From contig NZ_FOGE01000005.1 of NCBI RefSeq assembly GCF_900111125.1, forward strand, positions 1 to 64,000: a DNA stretch of 64,000 nucleotides, written 5' to 3'. The notes beneath the pieces are model-generated. The model was not told the origin of the DNA. It saw only the letters and a list, made by a program, of their open reading frames with translations, and searched no databases. This document shows positions 1 through 9,112 of this stretch, one piece after another. The translations under genes and the position numbers were made by a program. The DNA is from Sphingobium sp. YR768. Lineage in GTDB: Bacteria; Pseudomonadota; Alphaproteobacteria; Sphingomonadales; Sphingomonadaceae. How positions within the stretch are numbered: position 1 is the first letter of the stretch; each line of letters starts with the position of its first letter.

Positions 1-551
1 GCGCGCGAATCCACTGGATCGGTTTCATTGGCCCAGACATCCGTCACGCCCTGAATGGTTGTGCCGGGTCGACCAGTGATTTTCAGCGGCTTCTTTGGGT
101 TTACCAATATGGGCTTGGCGAAATAGGTGCCGGGCGCCCCGTCGAGATCGCTGTCTTTCGCCAGAATGGCTTCGCTCTGGTTCTTTGCGCAATCGTCCAG
201 CCATTCGGCAGCGAGTTCCGAATTGTCGTCATTGTCGGTGCGCCCGCCGACCTCATTGAGCGTCAACTGGCCCCGCGTGCGCTTGATCGCGGGAGCGGTG
301 ACCACCGCGACATTACCGTCCGCAATGACCTTTTGGCGCTCGATGCACGGCATATAGACGGTCTGACCGTTGACGTTCCTGACCGGGTAATAGCCAAGAT
401 CGCCGACCTTCCCGCCGACAGAATTGAAGCTGGCAGGATCGTCCTTTGTGCCCGCAAGCAACATGACCTGCGCGTCCGCCCAATCATTTTGCCGGCCAAT
501 CACCGTATTGGTGCGGGCAAGCAGCGCCGAAAGATCGCTGTCGATGCTCAT
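1..551 (-). CDS. Phage tail spike-like protein, N-terminal part (truncated by window edge)
   Basis: An open frame without stops runs from ATG at 551 off the left edge of the window, giving 183 complete codons. Near the end, KPILVNPKKPLKITGRPGTT reads like the entry into a right-handed beta-helix (pectate-lyase-type tail spike), but the catalytic or binding part lies outside the window. Its ATG overlaps the stop of the preceding 59-codon gene as ATGA, so it belongs to the leftward tail operon. The role as receptor-binding spike is inferred from position after the tail fibre and this short motif only; no family is firmly recognised. Confidence 0.6.
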   Translation of the reverse strand, partial: MSIDSDLSALLARTNTVIGRQNDWADAQVMLLAGTKDDPASFNSVGGKVGDLGYYPVRNVNGQTVYMPCIERQKVIADGNVAVVTAPAIKRTRGQLTLNEVGGRTDNDDNSELAAEWLDDCAKNQSEAILAKDSDLDGAPGTYFAKPILVNPKKPLKITGRPGTTIQGVTDVWANETDPVDSR

Positions 552-727
552 GCGCCGCCTCCGATCGGCACGACCGCGCCGTCCACGACATGATGCGTCA
601 CGTCCCAGTCGGGGCGGAACGCGGGCACTTCAAGGAAGGGCCGACCGTCCGCCTCGATCCAGGCCTGCGGCGACGATGTGCATTCAAGGATGCGCCCGTC
701 CTGGGCGTCATAGAAAATGACAATCAT
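548..727 (-). CDS. Small conserved phage tail-operon protein
   Basis: This 59-residue frame starts MIVIFYDAQDGRILECTSSP and ends IGGGA. Its ATG overlaps the stop of the tail-fibre gene (ATGA at 724-727), and its stop overlaps the ATG of the next gene (548-551). Such double 4-nt coupling is good evidence that it is translated. It has a bias to G/C in third codon positions. There is no signal peptide, membrane segment or cysteine motif. Small proteins in this position of phage tail operons may be fibre-assembly or tail accessory factors; the exact role is unknown. Confidence 0.65.
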   Translation of the reverse strand: MIVIFYDAQDGRILECTSSPQAWIEADGRPFLEVPAFRPDWDVTHHVVDGAVVPIGGGA

Positions 728-3700
728 GTGTAGACGATCGTGGTTGAGAGGTTGCGGCCATGGACCGACATGTTCGACGGCCCGGAGAAGTAGATTTCGA
801 CGGCGTGGGTGCCCGCAGCGAGGCTATGCGAGCCGGCAAGGATGATGCTGATTTCCGTGGTCGCCCCGCCGACCGAGAAGATCGGCTGGCCACCGATCAC
901 CAGCGAGAAGGCGGAGTTGCTGACCGACCCGGCATAGGCCACGGCGATGGCGGCAACCGCCTGGATCGAGGCCGGCGCGAGCAGTTCGATCGTCTTGGTG
1001 AGGATCAGGATGTCATTGCCGAAGCCCGAACCGGGCACCGATGCACTGGCCGCCGCATTGGCGAACTGGGCGCTGTTGCCCGATCCGGCCTTGATCTTGT
1101 CGACCTCGACATCGTGCATCTTGAGCACGCCGCCGCTGTAGTCGAACACCGCCTGGCTGATCGTGCCGTCCGCGTCCCAGATGCGAAAATAGTCGGCGAC
1201 GAAATCGAAGCCGCCTTCCTCGCCGTCATTGTTCGCCATGAACCCGACGATATGCCCGTTGCTGTCGAGCTTGAGGCCATAGCGCAGCAGCACGCCATCG
1301 ACGGACTCCAGCAATTCGGTGATGCTGGCGCTATGATCGCCCAACGTGGTCTCGACGCCCGTGATCTGCGAGGCAAGCGCCGCGTCGGCCGACACGCGGG
1401 CACTGGTTTCGGTGATGACGGATGCTGCCACATTGTCGATATCGCCCTGGAGCAATGCGACGGCCGCTTCGCGCGCGGTCACCTCGGCCGCATCGGCGCT
1501 GGCCCGGGTAGTGGCCTCTGTCGTCAAAGCCGCATTGAGATTGGCGTCGGCGCTCTGCAAGGAAGATATCGCCGCCTGCCGCTGGGAGGTTTCGGCCGCG
1601 TCATTGGTCGCCCGTGTCGTCGCCTCCGATGCTATGGCCGCCTCCAGATCGGTGACATGGCCGTCCATCGCCGTCGTGAGGCTGGAGATAGCCCCGTTGC
1701 GCGCCGTCGTCTCCGCCAGATCGGCGCTGGCGCGGGTGGTCGCTTCCGACGTGATCGCCGCCATGACGGTGCTGATTTGGCCGTTGATCGTGGTCTGGAG
1801 CGTCGAGATGGCGGTGTTGCGCGCGGCGGTTTCGGCAAGGTCCGCCGTGGCGCGGGCCGTGGCCTCATCCTCGATCGCGGCATTCGCGGCGGCGATATCA
1901 CTGCCGACCTGCGCGGCCAGCGCCTGCCGGGCTGTCGCCTCCGCTTCGTCCGCTGTGGCGCGGGTGGTCAACTCTGTGGTCAGCGCCGCGTTCAGATAGG
2001 CGTCGGCGCTCTGCAAGGAAGATATCGCCGCCTGCCGCTGCGACGTTTCGGCCGCGTCATTGGTGGCGCGCGTCGTCGCCTCCGATGCTATGGCCGCCTC
2101 CAGATCGGTGACATGGCCGTCCATCGCCGTCGTGAGACTGGAGATAGCCCCTTCACGCGCCGTGGTCTCCGCCAGATCGGCGCTGGCGCGGGTGGTCGCT
2201 TCCGACGTGATCGCGGCCATGGCGGTGCTGATCTGCCCGTTGATCGTCGTCTGGAGCGTCGAGATGGCGGTGTTGCGCGCGGCGGTTTCGGCAAGGTCCG
2301 CCGTGGCGCGGGCCGTGGCCTCATCCTCGATCGCGGCATTAGCCGCGAAGATGTCGCTGGCGACCTGGGCGGCGAGCGCCTGCCGGGCTGTCGCCTCCGC
2401 TTCGTCCGCCGTGGCACGGGTGGTCGACTCTGTGGTCAGCGCCGCGTTCAGATAGGCGTCGGCGCTCTGCAATGAAGATATCGCCGCCTGCCGCTGCGAC
2501 GTTTCAGCCGCATCATTGGTGGCGCGCGTCGTCGCCTCGGTAACGATCGCGGCGCTCAGACTGGCATCCACCGTTTGCAGCGAGGATATCGCCGCTTCGC
2601 GGGCCAGCGTCTCAGCGGCGTCGGCCGTGGCGCGGGTGGTCGCCTCCGACGTGATCGCCGCCCGCGTGACGGCCATGTCGCTGTCGATGCGCGACACGGC
2701 AATCTGCCGCTGTTCAGTTTCGGCCAGATCGGCGCTGGCACGGGTGATAGCCTCGGTGGCGATGGCCGCCGTGACGACATCAATCTGGCCGTCGACCTCT
2801 ACCCGCAGTTCAGAAATCGCCAGATTGCGCTGCTCGGTTTCGGCCAGGTCCGCATTCGTCCGCGCAAGGGCTTCGTCCACGATCTGGCTTTGCACAAGTG
2901 TAACGCCGTCCGCCATTTCGGTGCGGACCTCGGCAATCAGCACTTCCCGCGACAGCGCTTCGGCACTGTCCGCATTGGCGCGGGCGGTCGCTTCCTGCTG
3001 CACCAGCGCGCGGACCGCCTGCTGGTCGACCGTCATGACCGCTTCCAGCGTGACGATGGTGGACGCCAGCGCCTCGTATCCCTCGACGCGCGCCACAGTT
3101 TCCTCTGTGATCTTCGCGCCGACGGGCACGCCGTCCAGATGGGTCAGATTGTCGAAATATTCGCGCCGCTCCTGGTTGAGGAGCAATTGATCCAGGGCGG
3201 CCATGTCGGCCGAGCGGGCGCGATCGACCAGCGCCTGTGCGCCTGCCACAATGTCATCGGCGTTGGTGGCCTGCGCGAGCGCCTTGACCGCATCGGCCAG
3301 CGCCTGCGCGCCTGTCACGATCTCGGCGGCATTGGTGGTCAGCGCCAGCGCCTTGACGGCGTCAGCCAGCCTCTGCGCACCCGCGACCACGTCGGCCGGA
3401 TTGGTGGTCAGGCCGATCGCCTTGATGGCCGCGACGATATCGTCCACCGTCACGTCGCCGATATTGGTGCCCGATGGCGAACCCGCCGTGGCGCCCGGCT
3501 CGGCCGGCTTCAAATCCTCGACACTGGTCCCGTCCTCATAGACGACATCACTGGCGAGCAGCGTGATCGAAATCTCGCCATCACCATGGACCCGCTCATT
3601 GCGCTTGTAGCCGACCTGCCGCGAATAGACGGGCGGCACCGTGCTTTCACGGCTGATGAAGGTCGCGCGCAGCGTCTCGATCGGGCCGTCGAAGGTCCAG

Positions 3701-4701
3701 GGCTGGATATCCACCTGGCCAAGCGGCGTCAGCTGCCAGATCAGCGTTACGCGCTGGAGCAGCCGGTCGAGCGCCGTCGCGCATGTTTCGGTGCCATCGC
3801 CGATATGCAGGCCGCAGGCGGCCGGGCGCAGGGCGGACGCAGCCGCAAGGTTCGCGATTCCCGGCCCGCCCGCCGAGGCCAGCAACTGCGCGGCGATGCC
3901 GGCAGCGGTCTGCGAATAGCCCGCCGCTTCGCCCAGCAGGTCGGCGGTGAGCGGCCCGGCCGGCTGGGTCCACCATTTGCCGCAGGCGATCGACGGGGCG
4001 AAAACACCGCCGCCGCGTTCCGGCGTGGCGAGCTTGAGAACGGCCAGCGTTGCATCAATGCTGCCCTGCCAGGCAACGATGCCCAGCGGCCCGGCGCGTC
4101 CCATGTCGCGCAGCGCGCTGCATCCCTGCAACGGGAAGGCCGGGTCGCCAAATTCATAGATATTGTTGGCGGCGTCGAGCAGCCGGCCTTCGACGTTCCA
4201 CACCTTGCCGAAGCTGCGGCGCTTGACACGGCCGGTCGCGGACTCGCCGCCCTCGATGCCGCCCGTGCCGGCGAAGGTGCCGGTCGCAAAGGGCTTGTCG
4301 AGGCGATTGGAAAGGTCGGCGCAGGTGATGACCAGCACGCCGTCCTTGATCGTCGCCTCGGCCACGGTGCCGGTCAGACGGCGCTGGATCGCATTGCCGC
4401 TGATCCGGTCCACCTCGATCGCGGCGTCGCGCCAGTAGAGCGCCGCGACGGGATCGAGGCGGGACGGCTCGGCCGGTTGCCAGCCGATCGCGCTGACCGC
4501 CGGCACGGCGCGCGCCGACCAGCCTTCCTCATCGAAGCTGAGCGCGGCCTCGAACCGGGGATGCGCGACGATCCCGGCCAGATAATGATCCGACCCGTCA
4601 TAATGCGGCGCGCCATTATTGCCGCCCGCCAGGAAGATCGCCACCGCCGCCCCGGTCAGGGCGTTGCGCGGCCAGGCGCGGATGCGGGTGACGACGCTCA
4701 T
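724..4701 (-). CDS. Phage tail fibre / host-specificity protein with long coiled-coil repeats
   Basis: The protein has 1325 residues. Residues 1 to about 400 form a globular, Gly- and Trp-containing part resembling the baseplate-hub portion of siphophage J-type proteins. Residues about 490-1105 are a very long Ala/Thr/Glu-rich heptad-like stretch built on the recurring pattern EATTRA-x-AD-x-AET-x-AR, expected to form a trimeric coiled coil. Residues about 1115-1325 resemble the C-terminal domain of phage host-specificity proteins (GFMANNDGEEGGFDFVADYF region). Two near-identical 152-residue units lie at about 749-1052. Start and stop overlap the neighbouring genes by 4 nt. It probably attaches the virion to host cells; the domain names are family-level inference. 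Confidence 0.8.
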   Translation of the reverse strand: MSVVTRIRAWPRNALTGAAVAIFLAGGNNGAPHYDGSDHYLAGIVAHPRFEAALSFDEEGWSARAVPAVSAIGWQPAEPSRLDPVAALYWRDAAIEVDRISGNAIQRRLTGTVAEATIKDGVLVITCADLSNRLDKPFATGTFAGTGGIEGGESATGRVKRRSFGKVWNVEGRLLDAANNIYEFGDPAFPLQGCSALRDMGRAGPLGIVAWQGSIDATLAVLKLATPERGGGVFAPSIACGKWWTQPAGPLTADLLGEAAGYSQTAAGIAAQLLASAGGPGIANLAAASALRPAACGLHIGDGTETCATALDRLLQRVTLIWQLTPLGQVDIQPWTFDGPIETLRATFISRESTVPPVYSRQVGYKRNERVHGDGEISITLLASDVVYEDGTSVEDLKPAEPGATAGSPSGTNIGDVTVDDIVAAIKAIGLTTNPADVVAGAQRLADAVKALALTTNAAEIVTGAQALADAVKALAQATNADDIVAGAQALVDRARSADMAALDQLLLNQERREYFDNLTHLDGVPVGAKITEETVARVEGYEALASTIVTLEAVMTVDQQAVRALVQQEATARANADSAEALSREVLIAEVRTEMADGVTLVQSQIVDEALARTNADLAETEQRNLAISELRVEVDGQIDVVTAAIATEAITRASADLAETEQRQIAVSRIDSDMAVTRAAITSEATTRATADAAETLAREAAISSLQTVDASLSAAIVTEATTRATNDAAETSQRQAAISSLQSADAYLNAALTTESTTRATADEAEATARQALAAQVASDIFAANAAIEDEATARATADLAETAARNTAISTLQTTINGQISTAMAAITSEATTRASADLAETTAREGAISSLTTAMDGHVTDLEAAIASEATTRATNDAAETSQRQAAISSLQSADAYLNAALTTELTTRATADEAEATARQALAAQVGSDIAAANAAIEDEATARATADLAETAARNTAISTLQTTINGQISTVMAAITSEATTRASADLAETTARNGAISSLTTAMDGHVTDLEAAIASEATTRATNDAAETSQRQAAISSLQSADANLNAALTTEATTRASADAAEVTAREAAVALLQGDIDNVAASVITETSARVSADAALASQITGVETTLGDHSASITELLESVDGVLLRYGLKLDSNGHIVGFMANNDGEEGGFDFVADYFRIWDADGTISQAVFDYSGGVLKMHDVEVDKIKAGSGNSAQFANAAASASVPGSGFGNDILILTKTIELLAPASIQAVAAIAVAYAGSVSNSAFSLVIGGQPIFSVGGATTEISIILAGSHSLAAGTHAVEIYFSGPSNMSVHGRNLSTTIVYT
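1544..2545. repeat. 456-bp tandem repeat inside the tail-fibre gene (two units plus partial third)
   Basis: The sequence gcgtcggcgctctgcaa occurs at 1544, 2000 and 2456, giving a period of exactly 456 bp (152 codons, in frame). Units 1544-1999 and 2000-2455 are almost identical over their whole length. The third unit matches for only about 90 bp before diverging. The preserved frame lengthens the coiled coil without disrupting it, which suggests a recent duplication by recombination. Confidence 0.9.
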
Positions 4702-7700
4702 GCGCTCCTCGCCACAAGATCGGTGTTGGTGAGGATCGTGCCGCTATAGGAGGAAGACACGGCGGAAAGCAGGCTGTCGAGCGTGCTGCTGATCTGGACC
4801 AGTTGATCGGCCTGCTCATTGGCGATCTGGTTTGCGGTTTCCAGCTTGGCGTTGGTGACCCCGGCCGCATCCTGCGCCGCCGCGATCCGGTCGCTTTCCG
4901 CCTTGATGACGGCCTGGGCGTCGGCGATCGCGCTGTCGCGGTCGTTCGTATATTCGGTGCCCGCCGTCCCATAGGCGTTGCGCGACAGCTCGATCAGCTG
5001 GCGCGACAGCGTGGCGAGCGTGTCGGCCGCGCCGTCCTCGCCTGCCTCGGCCGCAGATCGCGCCTTGGCGATCTCGGCCAGCAGTGCGGTGCGCTGGTCG
5101 GCGGCCGAGCCTTCGAAGAGGTCGCCATAGGAAAGGTCATCCAGCATGTCCTGGAGTGAACCGACCCGCGACGAGAGGATTTCATCGACCAGGGCGGCCC
5201 GGTCCTCGGCATTCTTCTTCTCGATCGCGACGATATCGAAGCCATATTCGGTCGCGATTCGCAGCCGCTCCTTGGCCTGCGCTTCGAACGTCTTGAACTG
5301 GCTGGTCATCTCGGCGGTGATCCCGCCCAGCAGGGTTTCGACCTCCTGCACCTTGAGCGCTTCGGCCAGCGCGTCTTCCAGATCGTCGGAAGATTTGAGC
5401 GCCTTTTCAACGGCCGCTGAAAGGCCTGTCACAGCCCCCTGGGAGACGGCCAGCTGGATCGCATAGGCGATCGCGCCCGCCTGATCGTCATCAAACTCCT
5501 TGGCGCCCTTCGCGACCTTGAGCGAGCCGGTGCCGCTGCGCACGCGCCAGTCACCATGGCGCTGGCCGATGGTGACGTTGAACGACCCGATCGCGCCGCC
5601 CAGCATCTCTGCAAGCTCGGACAACCCGTCCTGGACAGAACTGGCAGCGCCCGATGCGGCCTGTTTGTAGGCGGAGCTGTTGCCGCTCAGCGTAGCGTCA
5701 CCATCGACGCTGGTGATGTTGGCCGACCCGGTCTTGGTCTTCTTCAACAGGCCGCCCACGACCGAACCAAGGGTGCCGCCGACGATCGAGCCGATAGGAC
5801 CGGCAATGGCGCTGCCGATCGCGCCGCCGATCGCGCCACCCGTTGAACTGCCCTTGATCCCCAGCAGGCTGGTCGCCAGGCTGCCGGCCGTCGCACCGGT
5901 CTGCGCGCCCGCAGCAAGGCCCCCAAGCGTCTTGCCCAGCGACTTGCTGAACACGCCGCCGTCCCCGAAAATGTCGGAGAAGATGGAACGGAAATCGCCC
6001 TTCAGGTCACCGAAGAACTGGCCATAGCCTTCCGCGAATCCCCCCTTCGACCCACCGCTCCCTGCCGTGCCGCCGCTTTTGAACAGCGCCGCCATCGGCC
6101 CCGTGCCGAACAAGGCCCCTTCCATGGCGGCGGCCGAAATGGTCTTGGCCAGCCCGCCGATCACGTCGGTCGCTTTCTGGCCGCCCTCAATGATCGCGCT
6201 GAAGGCGTCGCCCGCCGCCCGCGCCAGCTGTTCCTTGGCGCGCTGCGCGTCCTCGGTCGCCTGCCGCATCGCCTCGGTCGCGTCGCGTTCCTTCAGCGCG
6301 TTGGCGATGCGCCCTTCGGCCGCCGCCCGCTCCTCGGGCGAGAGGGCCAGCAATTCCTTGCGATAGCCCAGCATCGCGCGCTGGACGGGATCGAGCGTCG
6401 CGAGCGCGGTGGTTTCGTCTTCAATCGACTGGACGATCTGGTCGATCGCGCCCGATGCGTCGATCGCGGCCTGCTCCTGGGCGGCCATGTCCTTGATGTC
6501 GCCCAAGGGGAGCGCCTTGCTCAGATAGGCGGCGCTCGCCTGGGCGCGGTAATTGGCGACATCCTCGCCCGAAATCTTGCCCGCCTTGGCCAGCGCCGCG
6601 ATCCGCTCCAGTTCATCGGCATAGTCCTTCGCCGCCTTGCGTGCCGGATCATAGCGGCCGATCACCCCCTCCAGATCGGCCTGGAGCTTCTTCGTCGCCT
6701 CGGCCGCCGCGCGATCGGCGGCGGTCGCGGACGCCCGCGTGCCGGCCAACGTCTTGCCGCTGGCGCTGGCCTTGCGTTCCGCCTCGCTGACCGCGTCCAG
6801 CGCGGCGGCGCGATCCTTGTCGAGCTTGACCTTCGCGCGCGCATAGTCCTGCTCGGACATCTGATCGCGACGGCTGTCGAGCCGGGCTAGCCTCTGATCG
6901 TAGTTCAAGCCGACGCGCGCGCGGGGATCGGTTGTCGCCTCGATCCCCCGATCTACGAAGTACTTCCTGTTACCAGCAACGAGCTTATTGGCTGACACCA
7001 ATGCAGCCTCGGCGTCCGCGAGTTGCGCTTGCAAATCCCGCACATTGGCGTTCGCCTGCATCGAAGCAGCCTGCTGGATCGCCTGGCCAGGGCCAGCCAC
7101 CGACCATCCAGGCGTTCTCTTCTGCTCGGCAATTGAAAGATTAAGCGCCGCCTTGGTCGCTTCAATCGTGCGAATCGCCAATAGCCGCTTAGCTTCGGCA
7201 TTTTTCAGGGACTCGACGCGCGAGGTATATTGCGTCTGGGTTTCTCGCTTCAGCGCCTCGTTGAGTGCGTCGATCTGCTCGGTGAGCGAGGCGGCGGCGT
7301 CCTCTTCCTCCGCCATCGCATCCGCACCTTCCAGCGCCTCGGAGGCAAAGCCCGACAGGAAGCCAATCACCAGCGGCAGCACCAGCGCCAGGCCGCCGGT
7401 CAATATGCCCTCGACCGCGCCGGCCGACACGCCGAACGCAGACATGGCCGTGGCCGCCGCGCCGCTCGCCTTGGTGATGGCGCCCTGCGCGGCCGAGGAC
7501 TCCAGCGCGCTGTCGGCCAGGCCGCCCAGCTGCTCTTCCAGCGCGCCCGCAAATTCGGACGCCTCCTCGGAGGAACCGCCGACATTGCTGAGCGCGCCGT
7601 CGAGGCCCGCCGCCTTGGCGACCGTGTCCTTGATCGCGCCGCCGATATTGCCCAGCACATTGTCGAGCAGGCCGGCATCATTGGCCGCCGCCCGAGCGCT

Positions 7701-7985
7701 GTTCCCGATCTGCCCGATCGACCCGTCCGCCGCCGCCGCGCGATCGGCGACAGCGCCGGCACTCGCTGCGACACTATCCAGTGCGCCGTCCAGCTCGCCG
7801 ATCGCGCCGGTGGCGGTGGCGGCGGTGGACGCCACCGATCCGACCGCCGTCTCCATCTGCGCGGCGGCCGGCGCGGTGTCCTTGGTCCGCGTGCCCAGCT
7901 GCTCGACACTCTGGGTCAGCGCATCGACCGCCGCTTTCGCGGTGGCGCTGTCGCCGGTGATGATGAGGGAAGTCTTGAGGCTCAT
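4698..7985 (-). CDS. Phage tail tape measure protein
   Basis: The protein has 1095 residues and lies directly upstream of the fibre gene, with a 4-nt ATGA overlap. Residues 1-250 are Ala/Gly/Ser-rich helices, followed by a hydrophobic segment (ILTGGLALVLPLVIGFLSGF, about 190-210) and a long charged coiled coil (about 215-560). A second Gly-zipper membrane-like stretch (GGAIGSAIAGPIGSIVGGTL) lies near residue 720. Large size, alternating coiled-coil and hydrophobic segments and position are typical of tape measure proteins, which set tail length and help DNA cross the inner membrane. No peptidase or lysozyme motif was seen. The preceding gene's last frame is in question. Confidence 0.85.
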   Translation of the reverse strand: MSLKTSLIITGDSATAKAAVDALTQSVEQLGTRTKDTAPAAAQMETAVGSVASTAATATGAIGELDGALDSVAASAGAVADRAAAADGSIGQIGNSARAAANDAGLLDNVLGNIGGAIKDTVAKAAGLDGALSNVGGSSEEASEFAGALEEQLGGLADSALESSAAQGAITKASGAAATAMSAFGVSAGAVEGILTGGLALVLPLVIGFLSGFASEALEGADAMAEEEDAAASLTEQIDALNEALKRETQTQYTSRVESLKNAEAKRLLAIRTIEATKAALNLSIAEQKRTPGWSVAGPGQAIQQAASMQANANVRDLQAQLADAEAALVSANKLVAGNRKYFVDRGIEATTDPRARVGLNYDQRLARLDSRRDQMSEQDYARAKVKLDKDRAAALDAVSEAERKASASGKTLAGTRASATAADRAAAEATKKLQADLEGVIGRYDPARKAAKDYADELERIAALAKAGKISGEDVANYRAQASAAYLSKALPLGDIKDMAAQEQAAIDASGAIDQIVQSIEDETTALATLDPVQRAMLGYRKELLALSPEERAAAEGRIANALKERDATEAMRQATEDAQRAKEQLARAAGDAFSAIIEGGQKATDVIGGLAKTISAAAMEGALFGTGPMAALFKSGGTAGSGGSKGGFAEGYGQFFGDLKGDFRSIFSDIFGDGGVFSKSLGKTLGGLAAGAQTGATAGSLATSLLGIKGSSTGGAIGGAIGSAIAGPIGSIVGGTLGSVVGGLLKKTKTGSANITSVDGDATLSGNSSAYKQAASGAASSVQDGLSELAEMLGGAIGSFNVTIGQRHGDWRVRSGTGSLKVAKGAKEFDDDQAGAIAYAIQLAVSQGAVTGLSAAVEKALKSSDDLEDALAEALKVQEVETLLGGITAEMTSQFKTFEAQAKERLRIATEYGFDIVAIEKKNAEDRAALVDEILSSRVGSLQDMLDDLSYGDLFEGSAADQRTALLAEIAKARSAAEAGEDGAADTLATLSRQLIELSRNAYGTAGTEYTNDRDSAIADAQAVIKAESDRIAAAQDAAGVTNAKLETANQIANEQADQLVQISSTLDSLLSAVSSSYSGTILTNTDLVARSA

Positions 7986-8758
7986 CGCGCGCTCACCCGC
8001 GATAGCCGTTGAGCGCCGCGACGGCTGCGCGCTCCATCACGCGCAGCCAGGACCATTGATGCGGCAACAGTGCGATCTGCGCCTGGCGCAGCCCGGCGCG
8101 TGCGCCGGCATAGTCCAGGGAACGGAGCAACGAGCGCGCGATACAGGGCAAGGTCATCGCGGATCGTCCGCTTCGACATACCCAGCGCTTCAGCCGTCGC
8201 GTCCTGCCATCCATATACGGTGGCAAAGTTTGCCGCCGTATGGTCGACCTCGGCATCATTCAAGTCATCATCACGCTCGACCCCCGGCGCTTTCGCCCTC
8301 ATCGCATCCCAACGGGCGCGCACAGCGATTTGCTGCTGGCTCAGCCCTTCATGCTGCCCCTGCATCCGCCGTTCTGCTGCATCGGCAATGGCGCGGACGA
8401 AACATGCCCTTTCGATCGGGCTGCGGTTTGGCCGCATATTTTCCATAGCTTCGATCGCTGCCAGATCGGCGGCGTCATCAGCCACGATCGCATTGATCGT
8501 CGCCAGACCTTGCAACCGCACACCTTCCAGCCGGTGATGGCCAGCAACCAAAGTCCACGGCGTCTCTGCGCGCGCACGCGGTCCACTGGGCCGCACGACG
8601 ATCGGGACGATCTGACCATCCTGCGCGATCAGCGCGCCAAGACCGGCAGCCTTATCAGGCCAGAACGCACCCAATCGCTCGCCGACCAGAATATCATTGG
8701 GGGAAAGCGCCATGACGGTACGGGCCGTTTCCACGACCTTCTTCGCTGCGGTAGCCAT
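7982..8758 (-). CDS. ParB/Srx N-terminal-domain protein, C-terminus probably replaced by a deletion fusion
   Basis: Residues about 15-120 match the ParB N-terminal fold: LSPNDILVGERLG, then IVVRPS, then the phosphate-binding VAGHHRLEG motif and ENMRPNRSPIERA. An HTH-like AEALGMSKRTIRDDLALYRA follows at about 185-205. Such proteins occur in the early region of alphaproteobacterial Mu-like phages beside Ner and transposase genes. After about residue 210 (near 8130) the reading frame acquires rare codons (CTA, CAA, CGA) and an Arg-rich tail, while another frame shows normal G/C third positions to a stop at 7993. I infer that the true gene ends or shifts near 8130. The nominal stop overlaps the tape-measure ATG. 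Confidence 0.6.
   Translation of the reverse strand: MATAAKKVVETARTVMALSPNDILVGERLGAFWPDKAAGLGALIAQDGQIVPIVVRPSGPRARAETPWTLVAGHHRLEGVRLQGLATINAIVADDAADLAAIEAMENMRPNRSPIERACFVRAIADAAERRMQGQHEGLSQQQIAVRARWDAMRAKAPGVERDDDLNDAEVDHTAANFATVYGWQDATAEALGMSKRTIRDDLALYRALVAPFPGLCRRTRRAAPGADRTVAASMVLAARDGARSRRGAQRLSRVSAR
7993..8135 (-). pseudogene. Out-of-frame 3' remnant of the gene that once preceded the tape measure
   Basis: In a frame shifted relative to the ParB-like gene, the minus strand encodes LDYAGARAGLRQAQIALLPH followed by QWSWLRVMERAAVAALNGYRG and a TGA at 7993, 8 nt before the tape-measure ATG. Nearly all third positions are G or C, unlike the overlapping frame, so this is probably the real coding frame here. 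No start is evident; TTG and ATG candidates lie inside the ParB-like gene. It is best read as the tail end of a late-operon gene whose 5' part was removed. Confidence 0.5.
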
Positions 8759-8760
8759 GT

Positions 8761-9030
8761 CTATCGGGCCTCCGCATTTTGACGGTGCCTGCGCTTAACC
8801 AGTCTGCTATCAAACTCCACGTTGGTGGAATTTCTGGAGATTGTCAGTTGGTCGGGCGTTACCCCCAACTCCTTTGCGACGGCAGGCTTTGCGGTGGACG
8901 ATTGTCCACGCAAGAAGTCCCGCAACGCATAGCGTTTCAGCCCCTTATTCTCGGAAAACCGCTCCATTGTACCGTAGCGCATGCGCAATATTCCGCGCAC
9001 CACATCGGGATGGAGGCTCAAGTCTGACAT
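8761..9030 (-). CDS. Ner-like DNA-binding regulator
   Basis: The protein has 89 residues from ATG at 9030, chosen because AGGAG lies 8 nt upstream on the minus strand. The pattern HPDVVRGILRMRYGTMERFS followed by LRDFLRG and AKELGVTPDQL resembles the helix-turn-helix of Ner/Nlp proteins, which repress early and repressor promoters in Mu-like phages. The C-terminal 20 residues are basic. The gene is divergent from the repressor, and the two candidate ATGs share a CATG at 9028-9031. An operator-like palindrome lies inside its 3' end (8816-8829). The Ner assignment is by motif and context, not by search. Confidence 0.6.
   Translation of the reverse strand: MSDLSLHPDVVRGILRMRYGTMERFSENKGLKRYALRDFLRGQSSTAKPAVAKELGVTPDQLTISRNSTNVEFDSRLVKRRHRQNAEAR
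8816..8829. promoter_or_regulatory. Operator-like palindrome TCCAC-N4-GTGGA (copy 1)
   Basis: This is an exact inverted repeat TCCAC gttg GTGGA inside the 3' end of the Ner-like gene. It is one of four identical-arm copies within 470 bp around the divergent regulator genes. Confidence 0.6.
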
Positions 9031-9052
9031 GAGCGCTGCTCCTGCATCTAAT

Positions 9053-9087
9053 TCCACGAATGTGGAGAATAGTTCCACGTTAGTGGA
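9053..9087. promoter_or_regulatory. Paired operator-like palindromes TCCAC-N4-GTGGA (copies 2 and 3)
   Basis: Two exact palindromes lie at 9053-9066 (spacer gaat) and 9074-9087 (spacer gtta). Their starts are 21 bp apart, close to two helical turns, as expected for cooperative dimer binding on one DNA face. They sit between the Ner-like start (9030) and the ATG at 9113 that I prefer for the repressor. They are likely operators for the repressor, the Ner-like protein or both. Confidence 0.7.
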
Positions 9088-9112
9088 GAGGCAAGACACA
9101 TTTGTAGTGGAT

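Noticed and set aside
1544..2455. Tail-fibre repeats as a diversity-generating retroelement template/variable pair
   Set aside because: No reverse transcriptase or adenine-biased differences were seen; the units are simple tandem duplicates.
760..2475. Long open frames on the plus strand opposite the tail-fibre gene (also 2575-4749)
   Set aside because: They are antisense shadows of a repetitive, GC-rich gene; they are very Arg/Gly-rich, mirror the repeats and have no ribosome binding sites or coupling to neighbours.
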